Shown here: positions 22,124-33,314 of the stretch, in pieces
How the letters are laid out: the number at the start of each line of letters is the position of its first letter
Numbering within the stretch: position 1 is the first letter of the stretch
NCBI GenBank assembly: GCA_037893225.1
Contig: JAZGUH010000147.1
Span: forward strand, 1,459,501 to 1,523,500
Direction: 5' to 3'
Length of the DNA: 64,000 bases
DNA from: Hippasteria phrygiana
Lineage: Eukaryota; Echinodermata; Asteroidea; Valvatida; Goniasteridae
The notes under the pieces: generated by a model
Database searches by the model: none
What the model was told of the DNA's origin: nothing
What the model saw: only the letters and a program-made list of their open reading frames with translations
Translations under genes and position numbers: made by a program

Positions 22124-23127
22124 TTACTTGTTCACAGTGTCGACGTCAGGAGTTGACCGGCTTGGACGGGGTCTTTTCGGTGTGTCGTTTGTGGTTTTGT
22201 TGGCAGGTGTAGCATTCCTAATATGGCTTTGGAATGCTGATTCTATTACGCGTATTGCGTCTGCTGTGTTCGGAGTCGTGGGGATATCCGATGTGCATTC
22301 TTGTGGGCTGTCAGCTATCACTTGTATTGTCTCGTTGGATTGTTCATGGAGTGGAGCATTTGTTGTTGGAGTCATCATCACAGGTGCTTTGTCTCTGTTG
22401 TGTCTACGTACCTCTGCAAAGCTTGGGCACCGGGGGTCACCTTTCTTATGTCTGTATACACACAAAGCACTTCGGGGGTTCGGGCAATTTCCTCCATGAT
22501 GGCCGAATTGGGAACAGTTCAGACACACATGGTTTTTCATCTCATCTTCCCTTTCTTTGATTTTCTGCTCTTTGTGGTAGACTGCTGCCGTGAAACCTGC
22601 AATCTTCATTCGTTTTGGTAGGGGTTGGGATGGTATGGCAATGTAAACAAATCGTTTACCGGTCTTGAAGCGGGTGAGCTTGCCATTGTTATCTCTTGCA
22701 CAGTCCATCTTGACATCACATAAGAGCTTTGCCCCACCTTTCTCCAGCTCCGGTGCAATATCCTCATTTGAGACATACAATGGTAGATCCGATATGATGA
22801 CTTTGGTAGATTCGCAATCTCCTGCTAAGAAGGGGTTGTTGTTTAGTAGACGGATGTGCTGATTCCGTAAGGTTATCCCATTAGATAGGAGCAAAGCCCT
22901 AGCGTCATGTTATTTGGGTATATACGCCAGAGACCTCAAACAAATTGAACTTCTTCCACGGTGTTATGGCCAGAAGCCGACTCGGCAGCGATGCATATTT
23001 CATATGTTGTCAGCTGGGTGGTTTTTGCCTGTAGCACTGACTTTCGTTGAAAGAACAACAGGGGCCGTGTTATTTCGAGAGTGGCACCCCCCGATTTGGC
23101 GATGCTGGCGTCGGTGGTCATTGCCAA
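22124..23127 (-). pseudogene. LINE 1 ORF1 nucleic-acid-binding protein
   Basis: The frame at 22894-22124 contains a zinc knuckle CLNCSQFGHHGGNC and a second, irregular one (CVYRHKKGDPRC), then a low-complexity tail. The likely N-terminus is in a different frame at 23127-22936, so at least one frameshift lies near 22.9 kb. ORF1 proteins coat the element RNA. Confidence 0.65.
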
Positions 23128-23436
23128 AGCAACGATTTTCCTTCCTCAAAAACTGAAGAAAAGTTGAATTTTAATGTTTGTTTTAATCAGTAAGGTATTG
23201 CCACTTACTCTTTTGTTATCAGATCTTTATGATAAGTAGAATTGGCGACGGTATTTGGGCTCAATTATCAAAATTCTACAGAGCAGCTAAGAAACACGTC
23301 CAGTCGCTTGCGACTCGAGCGCTCATCTAAATATAAGGCAATGAGGATACCGCTTGACCGCCAATGCTTGAACAAGAGGCTTGAGTGTCTTAGTGAAAAT
23401 ATAGGGGGCCGATGAGAGACTGAACGGTAACACAGT

Positions 23437-24678
23437 TGTTATGTACACAAGTAAATGCTGTCAGTGTTATGAAATTCCCCTCACGGAATGTATATGCCCT
23501 CTGGTATGTACAACCTGCAAGGCCACGCGCCACTTATTTGCATACACGTGCGACCTCAGCTGACCCTAATTTGTTTATGAATGGGTCAGAGTTGTTTACG
23601 CACAGCTATGTGCCAGAGGGTTCTGTGTGTATCTCGAATACGGAGTAATTGTATTTGGGGCTGTGTAGAGGATTATTTTTGAATGTGACGTAATTGTGTA
23701 AGATTGTATTTGGAAGCTGGCGTCATTTGTAAGATGATTTTGGATAATTTGGTAATTTCTGGAAGATATACATTCCTTTATATATACGGGCTAGCTTAGG
23801 AAAAGATCAGGACTTGATTTTCGACGGTGGACTGGAGATTATTTTCGACGGATGGAGAATTTCGTTGGGAGTTTGGTCATCGAGTTAATCGATGTGTTTT
23901 TATCCGGACCCGTGACCTGTATATGACTAGTCTGCGTGAGCGTTTGGAGGCAGTTAGAGCTGAGTTTTATTCCCGGAAGAGACATATATTTGTGAACTGT
24001 CGTCGGTTCATTATTTGGGGTCTCATATTCCCCATATTTTCGCGACGGGAGCCAGTTGGTGTCGTCCCCCGCTGTTTTCGTCTCTCTTCGGCTCTTTTGA
24101 ACGTGAATTCGCCCCGTGTTCCAGCTCGCTAAAGAACTGTATTCGCTCGCATTATTGGAGTTGTCCTTGTCCGTTGCTGAGTGCCCAAGCCATCCCAAGT
24201 CTTCACCCAAGTCCTCGCCCAAGTCCTCGCCCAAGTCCTCGCCCAAGTCCTCGCCCAAGTCCTCGCCCAAGTCCTCGCCCAAGTCCTCGCCCAAGTCCTC
24301 GCCCAAGTCCTCGCCCAAGTCCTCGCCCAAGTCCTCGCCCAAGTCCTCGCCCAAGTCCTCGCCCAAGTCCTCGCCCAAGTCCTCGCCCAAGTCCTCGCCC
24401 AAGTCCTCGCCCATTGCAGAGCTGCCCAAGTCGTCTGAGCCCTCGCCTATATAAGTCCTGCCGGTAACATCTGTTAAGTTATACATTGTATAAGATCTTT
24501 TCTTAATTCTACACGTTAAACCCTGTTGATTTTCGAATATTCTCATTATTTAATCACATTGTTTCTTTGTTCTTATATCAGTGTGATCTTGTTTGATTTC
24601 TTTGTTGCATCTGAGAAATTCAGGCTTTTTCTAGTAATTTCTATTTGCGGATAGTCTGGAGATTTTCAGACCGTAACA
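23437..24678. mobile_element. Probable solo LTR or unclassified 1.24-kb insertion
   Basis: Starts TGTTATG and ends GTAACA, with CAGT on both sides (23433-23436 and 24679-24682), as expected for a solo LTR with a 4-bp duplication. The shared flank is actually 10 bp (GTAACACAGT), so a 10-bp duplication and an element ending at 24672 is the alternative. A TATATATA box lies near 23780. It contains a 12-bp minisatellite. No protein domain found. Confidence 0.6.
24206..24409. repeat. 12-bp minisatellite, 17 perfect copies
   Basis: The unit CCCAAGTCCTCG is repeated 17 times without error. Because 12 is divisible by three, all six frames stay open and give repeat peptides such as SPKS and GEDL. Confidence 0.95.
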
Positions 24679-24775
24679 CAGTAAACTCAAAATATCTCTT
24701 AATATATACCAAAGACCAATTTTCCAAGCGTCTATCTTAAAATGAGTTTTCCGGAGATAGGTATTGACTTTGCTC

Positions 24776-25001
24776 CAGTGGCGCACCCAAGGGGGGGGCC
24801 TCTGGGAGATTGAGCCCCGCCACCCCCCCCCCCCCCCCCCCCCAAAGTTGTCATTTTATTTTTTTTCTCGGAATTGACCGTGGTGATATGTATGTGGCCT
24901 ATTTCAGAGTAGTATACTGGGGGTGTAAATTGCGCCACCAACGTCAAAAGAGTCCATACCCCCCCCCCCCCCCCCTTCATCAAATCCTGGTTGCGCCACT
25001 G
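24776..25001. mobile_element. hAT-like MITE with C runs, inside DIRS copy 2
   Basis: Terminal inverted repeats CAGTGGCGCA and TGCGCCACTG. Flanks CTTTGCTC and CTTTTCTC look like an 8-bp duplication with one change. Two long C runs lie inside (about 24823-24843 and 24960-24976). It interrupts the RT coding text of the DIRS element. Confidence 0.7.
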
Positions 25002-25300
25002 CTTTTCTCAGATCCAAGATTAATCTTTTCTTATTAGATGCCTGGGTGGCTACAGACAAGGGATTCGAAACGTAGGGTCGATTAGATTTGTCTGTTATTC
25101 TACCGGAAACAAGAAGATCTAAGACTGACTCGGTAACGAATTTAGCATCATTCATTGCAGAGAGATTGTTATGGCAGAACATAGGAGGTGGGTAATCTAT
25201 AAAAGGAATCATGTAACCGTAATTTTTGACCGATAAGATCATTTGTGGGGTTGCGATCTCTTGCCAAAATGGGACGTGATGTTTTAGCCTTTGAGGTTTA

Positions 25301-25880
25301 CTGCATCTTAGCCTGTGTCAAGATTGTGGACAATCCGATCAATGACACTGTAAAAGTTTGTGAGGAAAATGAAATTTAAGAAATTTTGAACGTCACTGAC
25401 GTCATGACGTCATGACGTCACTTCGGATTTTGTATGCTAGTGACAATATCTACATACCCACCAATTTGCATGACGATCGGACCTACCCTTATATGTGTCT
25501 TTTAAAAGCACATTTTTGATGACGTCATCATGACGTCACTTATTCTTCACATTTATTTGTAAGTATCTATGACCTTACAGACCTATTAAAAGAAGAATTT
25601 CGAAATTAGCATGTACTGTTGATGAGATATGACTTTAAGGTTCAACAACCCGGATCACCCACCCCCTGGGTCCGGACCCAGAACCCCTGGATCCGCCTAT
25701 GCCAACCGTGTACCCCCTCCCTACTCAGCAACTAAAGAACGCTATGCCAATGTTCTGTGCTCAAAAATCATTTGAACTACTGCAAGTGATGTGGCTCGAT
25801 GCCGCGAACATGGTCTCTCTTGGCTACCATACCATTCACATAATTCAACAAAAATGGCGTGTTTGACCCAGAAATGAAAT
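25301..25880. other. Non-coding, includes a TGACGTCA cluster
   Basis: No gene seen. The CRE-like octamer cluster is annotated separately. Confidence 0.4.
25397..25420. promoter_or_regulatory. Three back-to-back TGACGTCA octamers
   Basis: The CREB/ATF consensus octamer occurs three times with no spacer at 25397-25420. Another sits near 25519-25526 with a half-site after it. Could be regulatory or a simple 8-bp satellite; no promoter seen next to it. Confidence 0.4.
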
Positions 25881-25974
25881 CATTTGAAGCAACTCGAAGG
25901 ACTTGTCCATCAATACGATTTAGAGATATCTCTAAATCGTTTTGATGGATAAGTCCTTCGAGTTGCTTCAAATG
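25881..25974. repeat. 94-bp near-perfect hairpin
   Basis: CATTTGAAGCAACTCGAAGG at the left is mirrored at the right end, meeting at AGAGATATCTCT. The same arm text recurs near 26610. Confidence 0.8.
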
Positions 25975-25989
25975 TATTTAATGATATCT

Positions 25990-26942
25990 ATGGCGAGCCT
26001 TTTTAACATTTATTACTTACGCGACGATCTTTAAAAATTATTAAAGATATGTTTAATTCGATTTAGAGATATCTCTAATTCATTTAAAGATATCTTTAAA
26101 TCATTTAAAGATATCTTTAAGTACATTTAAGATATCTTTAAAAAGAAATTCTCAAAGCAACTCGACGATGCAGTTATTTAAAGATATCTTTAAATAATGA
26201 ATGATATCTTTAATTATTTAAAGATATCTTTAAATAATTAATGATATCTTTAATTATTGAAAGATATCTTTAAATAATTAATGATATCGTTAATTATTTA
26301 AAGATATCTTTAAATAACTGCATCGTCGAGTTGCTTTGAGAATTTCTTTTTAAAGATATCTTCAATTTATTTAAAGATATCTTTAAATGAATTAGAGATA
26401 TCTCTAAATAAATTAAAGATATCGTTAAATCGAAATAGTGATATCTTTAAATGAATTAAAGATATCTTTAAATCGAAATAGAGATATCTCTAAATCGAAT
26501 TAAACGTATCTTTAATTCGATTTAGAGATCTCTAATTCGATTTAGAGATATCTCTAATTCGATTTGAAGATATCTCTAATTCTATTTAAAGATATCTCTA
26601 AATACATTTGAAGCAACGCGAAGGACTTAAAGTGATTTAAAGATATCTTTAATTCATTTAAAGATATCTCTAATTCATTTAAAGGTATCTTTAATTCATT
26701 TAAAGATATCTTTAATTCATTTAAAGATATCTTTAAATGAATTTATGATATCTTTAAATGAATTAAAGATATATCTATAAACGAAATTCTCAAAGCAACT
26801 CGGCGATGCGGTTATTTAAAGATATTTTTAAATAATTAAAGATATCATTAATTACTTAAAGCTATCTTTAAATAATTAAAGATATCTTAAATAATTTTTA
26901 AAGATCGTCACGTAAGTAATAGATGTTAAAACGGCTCGCCAT
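25990..26942. mobile_element. 953-bp foldback element made of GATATC palindromes
   Basis: Outer inverted repeats of ~53 bp: 25990-26042 (starts ATGGCGAGCC) and 26890-26942 (ends GGCTCGCCAT). The interior is a long series of AAAGATATCTTT-type palindromes, with a second mirrored pair, TTCTCAAAGCAACTCGACGA near 26148 and its complement near 26320, and a third related arm near 26790. No coding frame. Confidence 0.8.
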
Positions 26943-27722
26943 AATTTTGGTTTAACTTTTTGTTCTTTACAAGATGAAGTGCTTTTTAGATTTTGAAAAT
27001 AGCAAGACTGTTTTGGACTTTTCAATAGAAAACTTTTTTCAATTGAAACAAGTACAATGAATAAGCAAAATATATACAATGTAAATAATATACAAATAGA
27101 AGGATGATAAACGGAAAGTCGTACAAATGTTGTATGGTTAACTAAGGAAAAAATCATTACATGACAAACTTTACTTTAATTAACTTATAAATAATACAAA
27201 AAGTAAACTATAGGTGTCAATGAACAATGCAAAAGTAATTTGGAAATTTCACAAATTTTGGTAAATACATAAATTAATAGAAAACAAAAAAATAATCTAT
27301 ATTATAAATAGAATGAGGGGATCCTGTACGGCCGGGGAAACAACACCATTTTGGCTGACCCCGCCGAGGTTCCCGGGGGGGGGGGGGGGGGGGGTCCACC
27401 AGATAACTGGGTGTGGGCCATTTGGCCCACTCTGGCGGCTCCCAAAGGGATAGGCGAAAGAAAAGAAAGAGAGAAAAAGGGGTAGGGTCCTGGATGGACC
27501 CTGGGAGGGGGAGGGTGGACCGAGAGGGGTCAGAGAGGTGAGGTTGGGGGGGGGGGGGACAACCATGTCACAATTATAAAAAAAATATTTGGACACAAAT
27601 TGTTGATAGTAGAGGGAGGAACAAAAAGGAGAGATGGGGCTAGGGCCAGCCCGAGTCCCAGTGGCATCGCCTTAGCTATCCGAGACTCGGGCTACCGACC
27701 CCACCCCGCCAAAATTATTAAA

Positions 27723-28946
27723 CTATTTGATCAAAAAAAGCCATGTTAATATATTATTAATACATGCTATAAGAGCGCTATTAACATACCATTTGTTACA
27801 GAAGGCATTGATATTATTGGACATTTTGTGGTAAGTAAATTCGATTAGTATTTTGTTTTTTAAGCGGTACTGCCAGATAGTGAGAGGATCGACAAACCGG
27901 GAGGTACGATAAAGGTATAGTATATAACATTTTTGCAGTTGATGATGAGGAAGTTGGCTAAACAAAACAAGCGCTCAGTAGAGATCAAAGGTGAGTTGTA
28001 GAGACGGCAGAAGACGGTTGAGAAGCGAGTGAAGCAGGCGAAGAGCTGGTTGTATAGCGGGACAGGTGATGAAGAGATGATGGATCGAGCCCTTCTCTCC
28101 GCACCTTCCACAGGTAGAAGAGATGTCGGGATTGAGATGGTGGAGGACAGCAAGTGAGGGCAGAAAGTTGTGGAGAAGCTTGAATTGAAGATCGCCCTCT
28201 TTCTTGGAAGTAGGAAGCTGATAGATGTTCCTCCATTGAATTTTAGTAGAAGAGTCGAGGAATCCAAGTTCATGCCAGCGGGAGGAGGAGAGAGTAGACA
28301 GATGATTGATCTCTTCGTTTAGAATGGCGTACAGAATTGTTGATGGTTCGGAGAGTCCATTGTCGTAAGAGGGTAAGTTGAACAGGACTGGACAGTCTGG
28401 AAGAAAGGAGATGTGTTGAAGATCAGAAGATGGTAGGATACATCCTTCCTCGTAGAAAAGCTTAGGAAATTGAAGGATGAGCGAAGAGTGGAGACGTTTA
28501 ATGTCCAGGTTTAGCAGGCGTAGAGGGGGAGGTCGGAGTCCTCTGAAAGAAGTGATGATGGTGCGGGCTTCGATCCATCGGCCGGTGTTGGGATCCAGAA
28601 GATGGCGGACGAGGTTGACTCCACACACCGCGAGACGCATGGGAGGCGGTCCCCCACCATCAGCTGTAACGCTCAAGAGAGGACAGTTTAAGGGCAAATT
28701 GTAGACATGGTTGGGAGAATCAGGTTGTGTTTCAATTCGAGCTCTGGACGCCGTCCAAGCACGCAAGAGTCTACTGCGAAAAACGGAGATGCTGGTGAAG
28801 AATTTTGGGTCGGTTTGAAGATGAAAAAGGTGAAAGTCAAAAGCGAGTTTTTGATATTGCCTGAAGAAGTGGGCGATAAGAAAATAGGCGGGATGAGAGT
28901 GAAGACCAAGGAATCGTTGGACTGTGGTAAGTCTAAAAGTGAACAT
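27723..28946 (-). pseudogene. LINE 2 ORF2 C-terminal domain
   Basis: A 323-residue frame (28946-27975) ends with a Cys/His motif, CGRCGEKGSIHHLFITCP, the CCHC-like finger typical of Tx1/L1 ORF2 tails. The last part continues in another frame at 27965-27723 (FVDPLTIWQYRLKNKI). The break is a single frame change near 27.97 kb. Confidence 0.75.
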
Positions 28947-29287
28947 GCGTGCTTGGAGGCATACGAGACCTAGTCCTCCCTTGTCGGGTTGTTTATAAAG
29001 GGTTTCTTTTGTAAGGTAGTGTCTCTTGTTGGACCAGACGAAGTCGACAAGAACATTCTGGAGCTCACTTAGAACATTAGCAGGGGGGGGAGAGGACGGC
29101 GAGAGAGTGAAATATTTTGGAGGCGGCGAGCTGATTGGCTTATATACTTTTGCCTTTGAAGGAGATGGCGTAAAAGAGACGGGACCAGGAAGACAGAGTT
29201 TTATTTAGTTTATTTTTGCTTTTTTCCCAATTTTGTTGGACGTAATTATTCGAATTTCCTTAGTGAACTCCAAGGATTGGGAGACCT

Positions 29288-30410
29288 TCACTGTTCCAGG
29301 AAAAAATTAAGGGTTTTTTCGCCTCGTCCGGTCCAAGAACCGGCCCAGAGACCCTGGGACTTCTGAGTGTTTAGACATGCAGCAGAGGATTTTGCGAAGA
29401 GGCCGTAGGCCTCTTCGACTGCCTTAAAGCCCGGATCGGAGGTGACAAAGACCGTTATGTCGTCTGCGTATGCCGACACAGCGCACGAAAATCAGTATTA
29501 GGAATGCGAAAGGCCTGATTGGCTAATTTCTTACGGAGATTAATTATGAGAGGTTCTATGGCTATAGAATAGAGCAGCCCCGAGAGCGGGCATCCCTGAC
29601 GTATCCCCTTCTCAAATGAGAAGGGGGCCGTCAGGGAGCCACACACATTGACAAGGCTCTCGGCACCGCCGTACAACATTTAAAGATATGAAATGAATTT
29701 TTTCCCAAAGCCCATGGTTCCCAAGGTGTCGAACAGATAGCCGTGATCAACGTTGTCGAAAGCTTTCTTTTTATCCAGGTTGATCACGGCAAGGGGAGTG
29801 TCATAAAAGTTCGAGAAAGAGATGGCGTCACGGATAAGATTAATGTTGTCGTAGATTGAACGGCCAGGGACACAGTAACTTTGGTCTGTTCCGACGACGC
29901 TGCTAATGCACTGTCTCAGTCTGTTTGCAAGCAACTTGGCAAAGATTTTATAATCATTGTTTAGAAGGGAAACCGGGCGGCAATTGGCAATGTCGGCCGG
30001 GTCCCCCTTCTTGGGAAGCAGATTGATGACTGCTTTCCGGAGGGAATGGGGTAGTGAACCAGATTGAATAGAAGAATCAAGGACGGACAAAAAGTCATTT
30101 TTTAGGATGAACCAGAAAGATTGAAAAAATTCAGTAGTGAGGCCCTCCAGGCCGGGTTTTTTTTCTTTGACAGCGAGCTCGAGTTCCTCAATAGACAGAG
30201 GACGATCAAGGTCCTCTGAATCTTCCGAGTCGAGCTCGAAGACGTCTTGTAAGAGCTGATTGAGGGCGCTTTTGTCAGTAGGGACTCGGCTATAGAGATT
30301 TTTGTAAAAGTCACGAGCGTGCGTTTTAATTTCAGAGGGATTCTCCGAGATAGTTCCAGAAGGCAAGCGGATATGGGAGATGTGTTTAGATTGAGAGTTG
30401 GATTTTTCAA
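29288..30410 (-). pseudogene. LINE 2 reverse transcriptase
   Basis: The frame 30366-29680 has AVINLDKKKAFDNVDHGYLF and the preceding PVSLLNNDYKI block. 29679-29455 has GIRQGCPLSGLLYSIAIEPL. 29479-29288 has YADDITVF with the catalytic Asp pair. Three frames for one domain show at least two indels. Confidence 0.85.
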
Positions 30411-30669
30411 GATTGAAGAAATAGGTGGAGTACGAGTCAGTTTCGTTATGTGTTTAAAACAAGATCTGACAAGAGCGCCCTGAGCTTCGGTTTTAAGGAG
30501 GTAGTTTAAATTGTTCCTTTGTTCGGCTAAGGTTACACGAGTTTGAGGAGTTAAGTCTGGCGCAGACTGAATCTCGTCTATTGTTCAGTTAAAAGCTGAG
30601 AATGCTTGGCGTTTTTCTTGCGCTAATTTTGAACCGTACATTTGGCTAAGGGATTTAATGTGCGACTTT

Positions 30670-30838
30670 CCGATATACCCAGCACGATATGGGGCAGAGG
30701 GGTACCCCCTTTTTTGTCCCTATACCCTATACATCCCCCCTAGACCTCTAAGAATTCCTGAGATTCCGGGAACACAATGACCAACACAAAAGAGGGGGGG
30801 GGGGGTTCCCTCTGCCCCATATTGCGCATCATATGCTT
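30670..30838. mobile_element. Small MITE inside LINE 2
   Basis: Inverted ends around ATATGGGGCAGAGGG (30687 and 30822). Comparison with LINE 3 near 51.62 kb, where the coding text is continuous, shows that this block is extra. Confidence 0.7.
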
Positions 30839-31366
30839 TCTGAAGTCCCACCAAGCGGCGAGATTCGGAAAGTCGCACTTTTGTTCTCTCCATTGAGTCC
30901 AAAAATCAATAATAATGTTGAGGCAATTGTTATCTTCGAGGAGCGAGTTGTTGAAATGCCAATAGGCGCTGCTCCTCGGAGGGTGCGAAGGAATTTTGAT
31001 TGTTAAAGTAACAGCGCAGTGGTCGGAGAGAGAACAAGGGAGAATAGAACAGGTGTGAATGGAAGAAAAGAGATTAGGAGGGACGTAAAAGCGATCCAAC
31101 CTGACTTTTGGAGACTCCGCACAGTTTAGCGGGATTACTCCGAAGCCAGGTAAATTTTTGTTCCAGGGGATTCAGTCTGCGCCAGGCGTCACAAAGAGAC
31201 AGTGCATTGACAGCGTCCCTGAGAGCCATGGCAACTTTGGGTCTGCGCGCTCGATTGGCATACACAGACGACCAACAGCCGGGTTTTCGGTACAATTAAA
31301 ATCACCTCTGATCACAATGACACCGTCATCGCAGCCGGAACAGTGTTCCAATGATAAACACAACAC
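30740..31366 (-). pseudogene. LINE 2 endonuclease, C-terminal part
   Basis: 31366-31172 includes GVIVIRGDFNCTENPAVGRL with the catalytic GDFN. 31099-30740 has LDRFY-type and SDHCAVTLTI residues, where the His of SDH is catalytic. The N-terminal half is missing because a Tc1 element lies there. Confidence 0.75.
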
Positions 31367-32260
31367 AAAAAGTAAGTCCCCCCTAAATGACCCTCAGTTT
31401 CTTAAGTAAGAACTTTTCAAAGATCACATCTAGTGACAAATATTTTTGTTGGTGTTAGGCAACTGTTGTGTGAAAATTGAAGGCATCCTTTTATTCATGG
31501 TTTACTGAGCACAAATTTAAGACAAAATGACCCATTTTCAAAATTCACAAAAGTGACTTTATTACTGCAGATGACTGAGAAGCAGATTAACATTAATGTT
31601 CAATAACGTTTGTATCCACCACGCTTGGCAATGACCTCCAGACATCATCTTCGCATGGTGTTGATGCGTCTGGTCACCCGCTGCCGAGGGATTAGCCATC
31701 CATTCTTCCTGCAGTAATCGCGACTTGTCCTCCAGAGTGCTTTCTGCTTGGATACGGGCATACACATCATTTCAGCAGGTCCCAAAGATGCTCGATGGGA
31801 TTGAGGTCTGGTGAATTTGCCGGCCAAACCATTTGCTGGATCCCCTCATGAGCCAAGAAGGCGTTTACCTCTCTCCCTCTGTGAGGACGGGCGTTATCGT
31901 CCATGAAGACGAATCCATCACCATGGGCTGCGGCATACGGTGCAACATATGGACGCAGGATATCGTCAACATATCGTTGCGCATTCAAATTGCCATTGAT
32001 CTGCTGAACAAGTGGTGTTTTGTTGACAAGATTTATCCCAGCCCAGACCATGATGCTTCCGCCACCGAAGGATGTCACAGGTTGCACACAACACTCGGCA
32101 TGCTGTTCTCCACTTCGACGCCACACACGTTTTCTGCCATCATACAGGCATGCACACACAGTCTTGTGAATTTTGAAATTGGGTAATTTTGTCTTCAATT
32201 TGACTGATGGGCATGACGTCACTGGACAGACACATCATCTATAGCCACATGTGTGCAGAT
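31350..32260 (-). mobile_element. Tc1/mariner element, decayed
   Basis: Contains the transposase remnant described next. The left end is near the break of LINE 2 at about 31.35 kb. Terminal inverted repeats were not located with confidence. Confidence 0.7.
31610..32222 (-). pseudogene. Tc1-type transposase, C-terminal catalytic half
   Basis: The frame 32222-31767 has GGGSIMVWAGI, FMDDNARPHRG with the second catalytic Asp, and the hallmark WPANSPDLNPIEHLWD with the third acidic residue. The C-terminal tail (RRINTMRR, ending in a KRGGYK-like segment) lies in other frames at 31827-31610. The N-terminal DNA-binding domain is absent. Confidence 0.85.
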
Positions 32261-32762
32261 TTCCGTCTTTCTCTTTTAAGAAAATATGTGGGTAGTCAAG
32301 TTCGAGGTTGGGAATATCTGTCAGCAACACGCTTGCACCGAGCGAGGCAGGAAACATCGGGGTGTGAATTCCCGCAGATGATGGCCTGAACATGTCTGGC
32401 ACCCAGGCCGGTGAAAAATAATCCCGCGGCTGGGTCCGGCAATGTCAAAATAAACCCAGTCTGAACTGGTTAACAATAATAGAAAACAAGCAAACACAAT
32501 TGAAGCCACATTTCAGAGCCATTAAGCAATGCTGGTCAGTATTTTCTTTCAGGTAGTTCTGTGCATGTAAAATTCATAACCAAAGGTAAGCATGTGTTCT
32601 TGGCTCATCAAAACTTAATTCCTCATAGTCATAGAATTCATTAAAAGCATTTTTGACTGTTTCGTGTGTAATTGTACAGGCCAATTTTGCAGACAATGCC
32701 CATTGAACACATGCTTATTTCATGGCCCAGTAAACATTTCATTGTGTCATGTACATGTGAAG

Positions 32763-32900
32763 ACTTCAGGTGCAAAAGCCTCTAAAAGCCACTTTCCAGA
32801 AAAATGAGATACACGATATCAAGTGAAAGCGCTTTCACTTGACATCGTTATCTCATTTCTTTTCTGGGAAGTGGCGTTTAGCAGATTTTGCGCCTGAAGT
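32763..32900. repeat. 138-bp foldback repeat
   Basis: Arms ACTTCAGG and CCTGAAGT at the ends with imperfect pairing throughout. The centre is AAGTGAAAGCGCTTTCACTT (32821-32840). Typical of a small MITE. Confidence 0.7.
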
Positions 32901-32935
32901 ATTCATGTATTACTGTCAAAAGGGCTGGTTGAAAT

Positions 32936-33235
32936 GGGTCAGTGCATGTGACCCCACTAGAAACACTGACCCAGAAATGGATCAGCTCTTATGACCCTTT
33001 TCCGGGTCAACAGGTCATTTTGACCCGGAAGGGGTTGTACCAAATTGAACCCGGATTCCGGGTCAGATATGACCCGGAACCACCAGTTTTGACCCGGAAA
33101 TGGGTCAGCACCTCTGACCCGGTTCTGTGTCAATATGGCTCGACCCAACTTTCCGGGTCATTTTGACCCAGAAAGGGTTGTACCAAATAGAACCCGGATT
33201 CCGGGTCAGATATGACCCATTCCGGGTCAAATCTG
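32936..33235. repeat. Degenerate repeats of TGACCCGGAA and its complement
   Basis: About a dozen GACCCGGA or TTCCGGGTCA words on both strands, spaced 20-40 bp. Two longer blocks around GTTGTACCAAAT recur (about 33036 and 33178). Confidence 0.7.
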
Positions 33236-33314
33236 ACCTGGGTGTTTTTAGAGTGTACTTGATTGTATGTGAGCTATAACACTCATTTTGGCTTACCGTT
33301 TTGCCAAAATTTAA

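Larger units (their letters stand above)
17690..23127 (-). mobile_element. LINE 1: Tx1/L1-type non-LTR retrotransposon, decayed
   Basis: Gene order on the minus strand is ORF1 with zinc knuckles, then an ORF2 with endonuclease, reverse transcriptase and a C-terminal domain. All parts are broken by frameshifts and stops, and ~480 bp of foreign DNA sits between endonuclease and RT. It belongs to a different subfamily from LINEs 2 and 3. Confidence 0.8.
23280..25300 (-). mobile_element. DIRS-type retroelement copy 2, split by two insertions
   Basis: Three minus-strand pieces give one RT in order: 25300-25005 (VPFWQEIATPQMILS to LILDLRK), 24770-24683 (VNTYLRKTHFKIDAWK) and 23436-23320 (VLPFSLSSAPYIFTKTLKPLV). 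A MITE separates pieces one and two; a 1.24-kb LTR-like sequence separates two and three. The pieces align with DIRS copy 1 at 48.9-49.5 kb. All are degraded by stops. Confidence 0.75.
27297..31345 (-). mobile_element. LINE 2: Tx1-type retrotransposon, 5'-incomplete
   Basis: The minus strand carries the end of the endonuclease, RT and C-terminal domain of ORF2, then a G-rich 3' UTR with TGTGGGCCATTTGGCCCACT. A MITE sits inside at ~30.68-30.82 kb, and the 5' side is cut off by a Tc1 element near 31.35 kb. Closely related to LINE 3. Confidence 0.8.

Noticed and set aside
23827..24132. A 101-residue frame at the start of the LTR-like element
   Set aside because: No domain, no homologue seen in the window; most likely non-coding LTR sequence.
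23839..24546. A 235-residue GEDL-repeat protein and its opposite-strand SPKS frames
   Set aside because: Produced by a 12-bp minisatellite that keeps every frame open; no conserved flanking domain.
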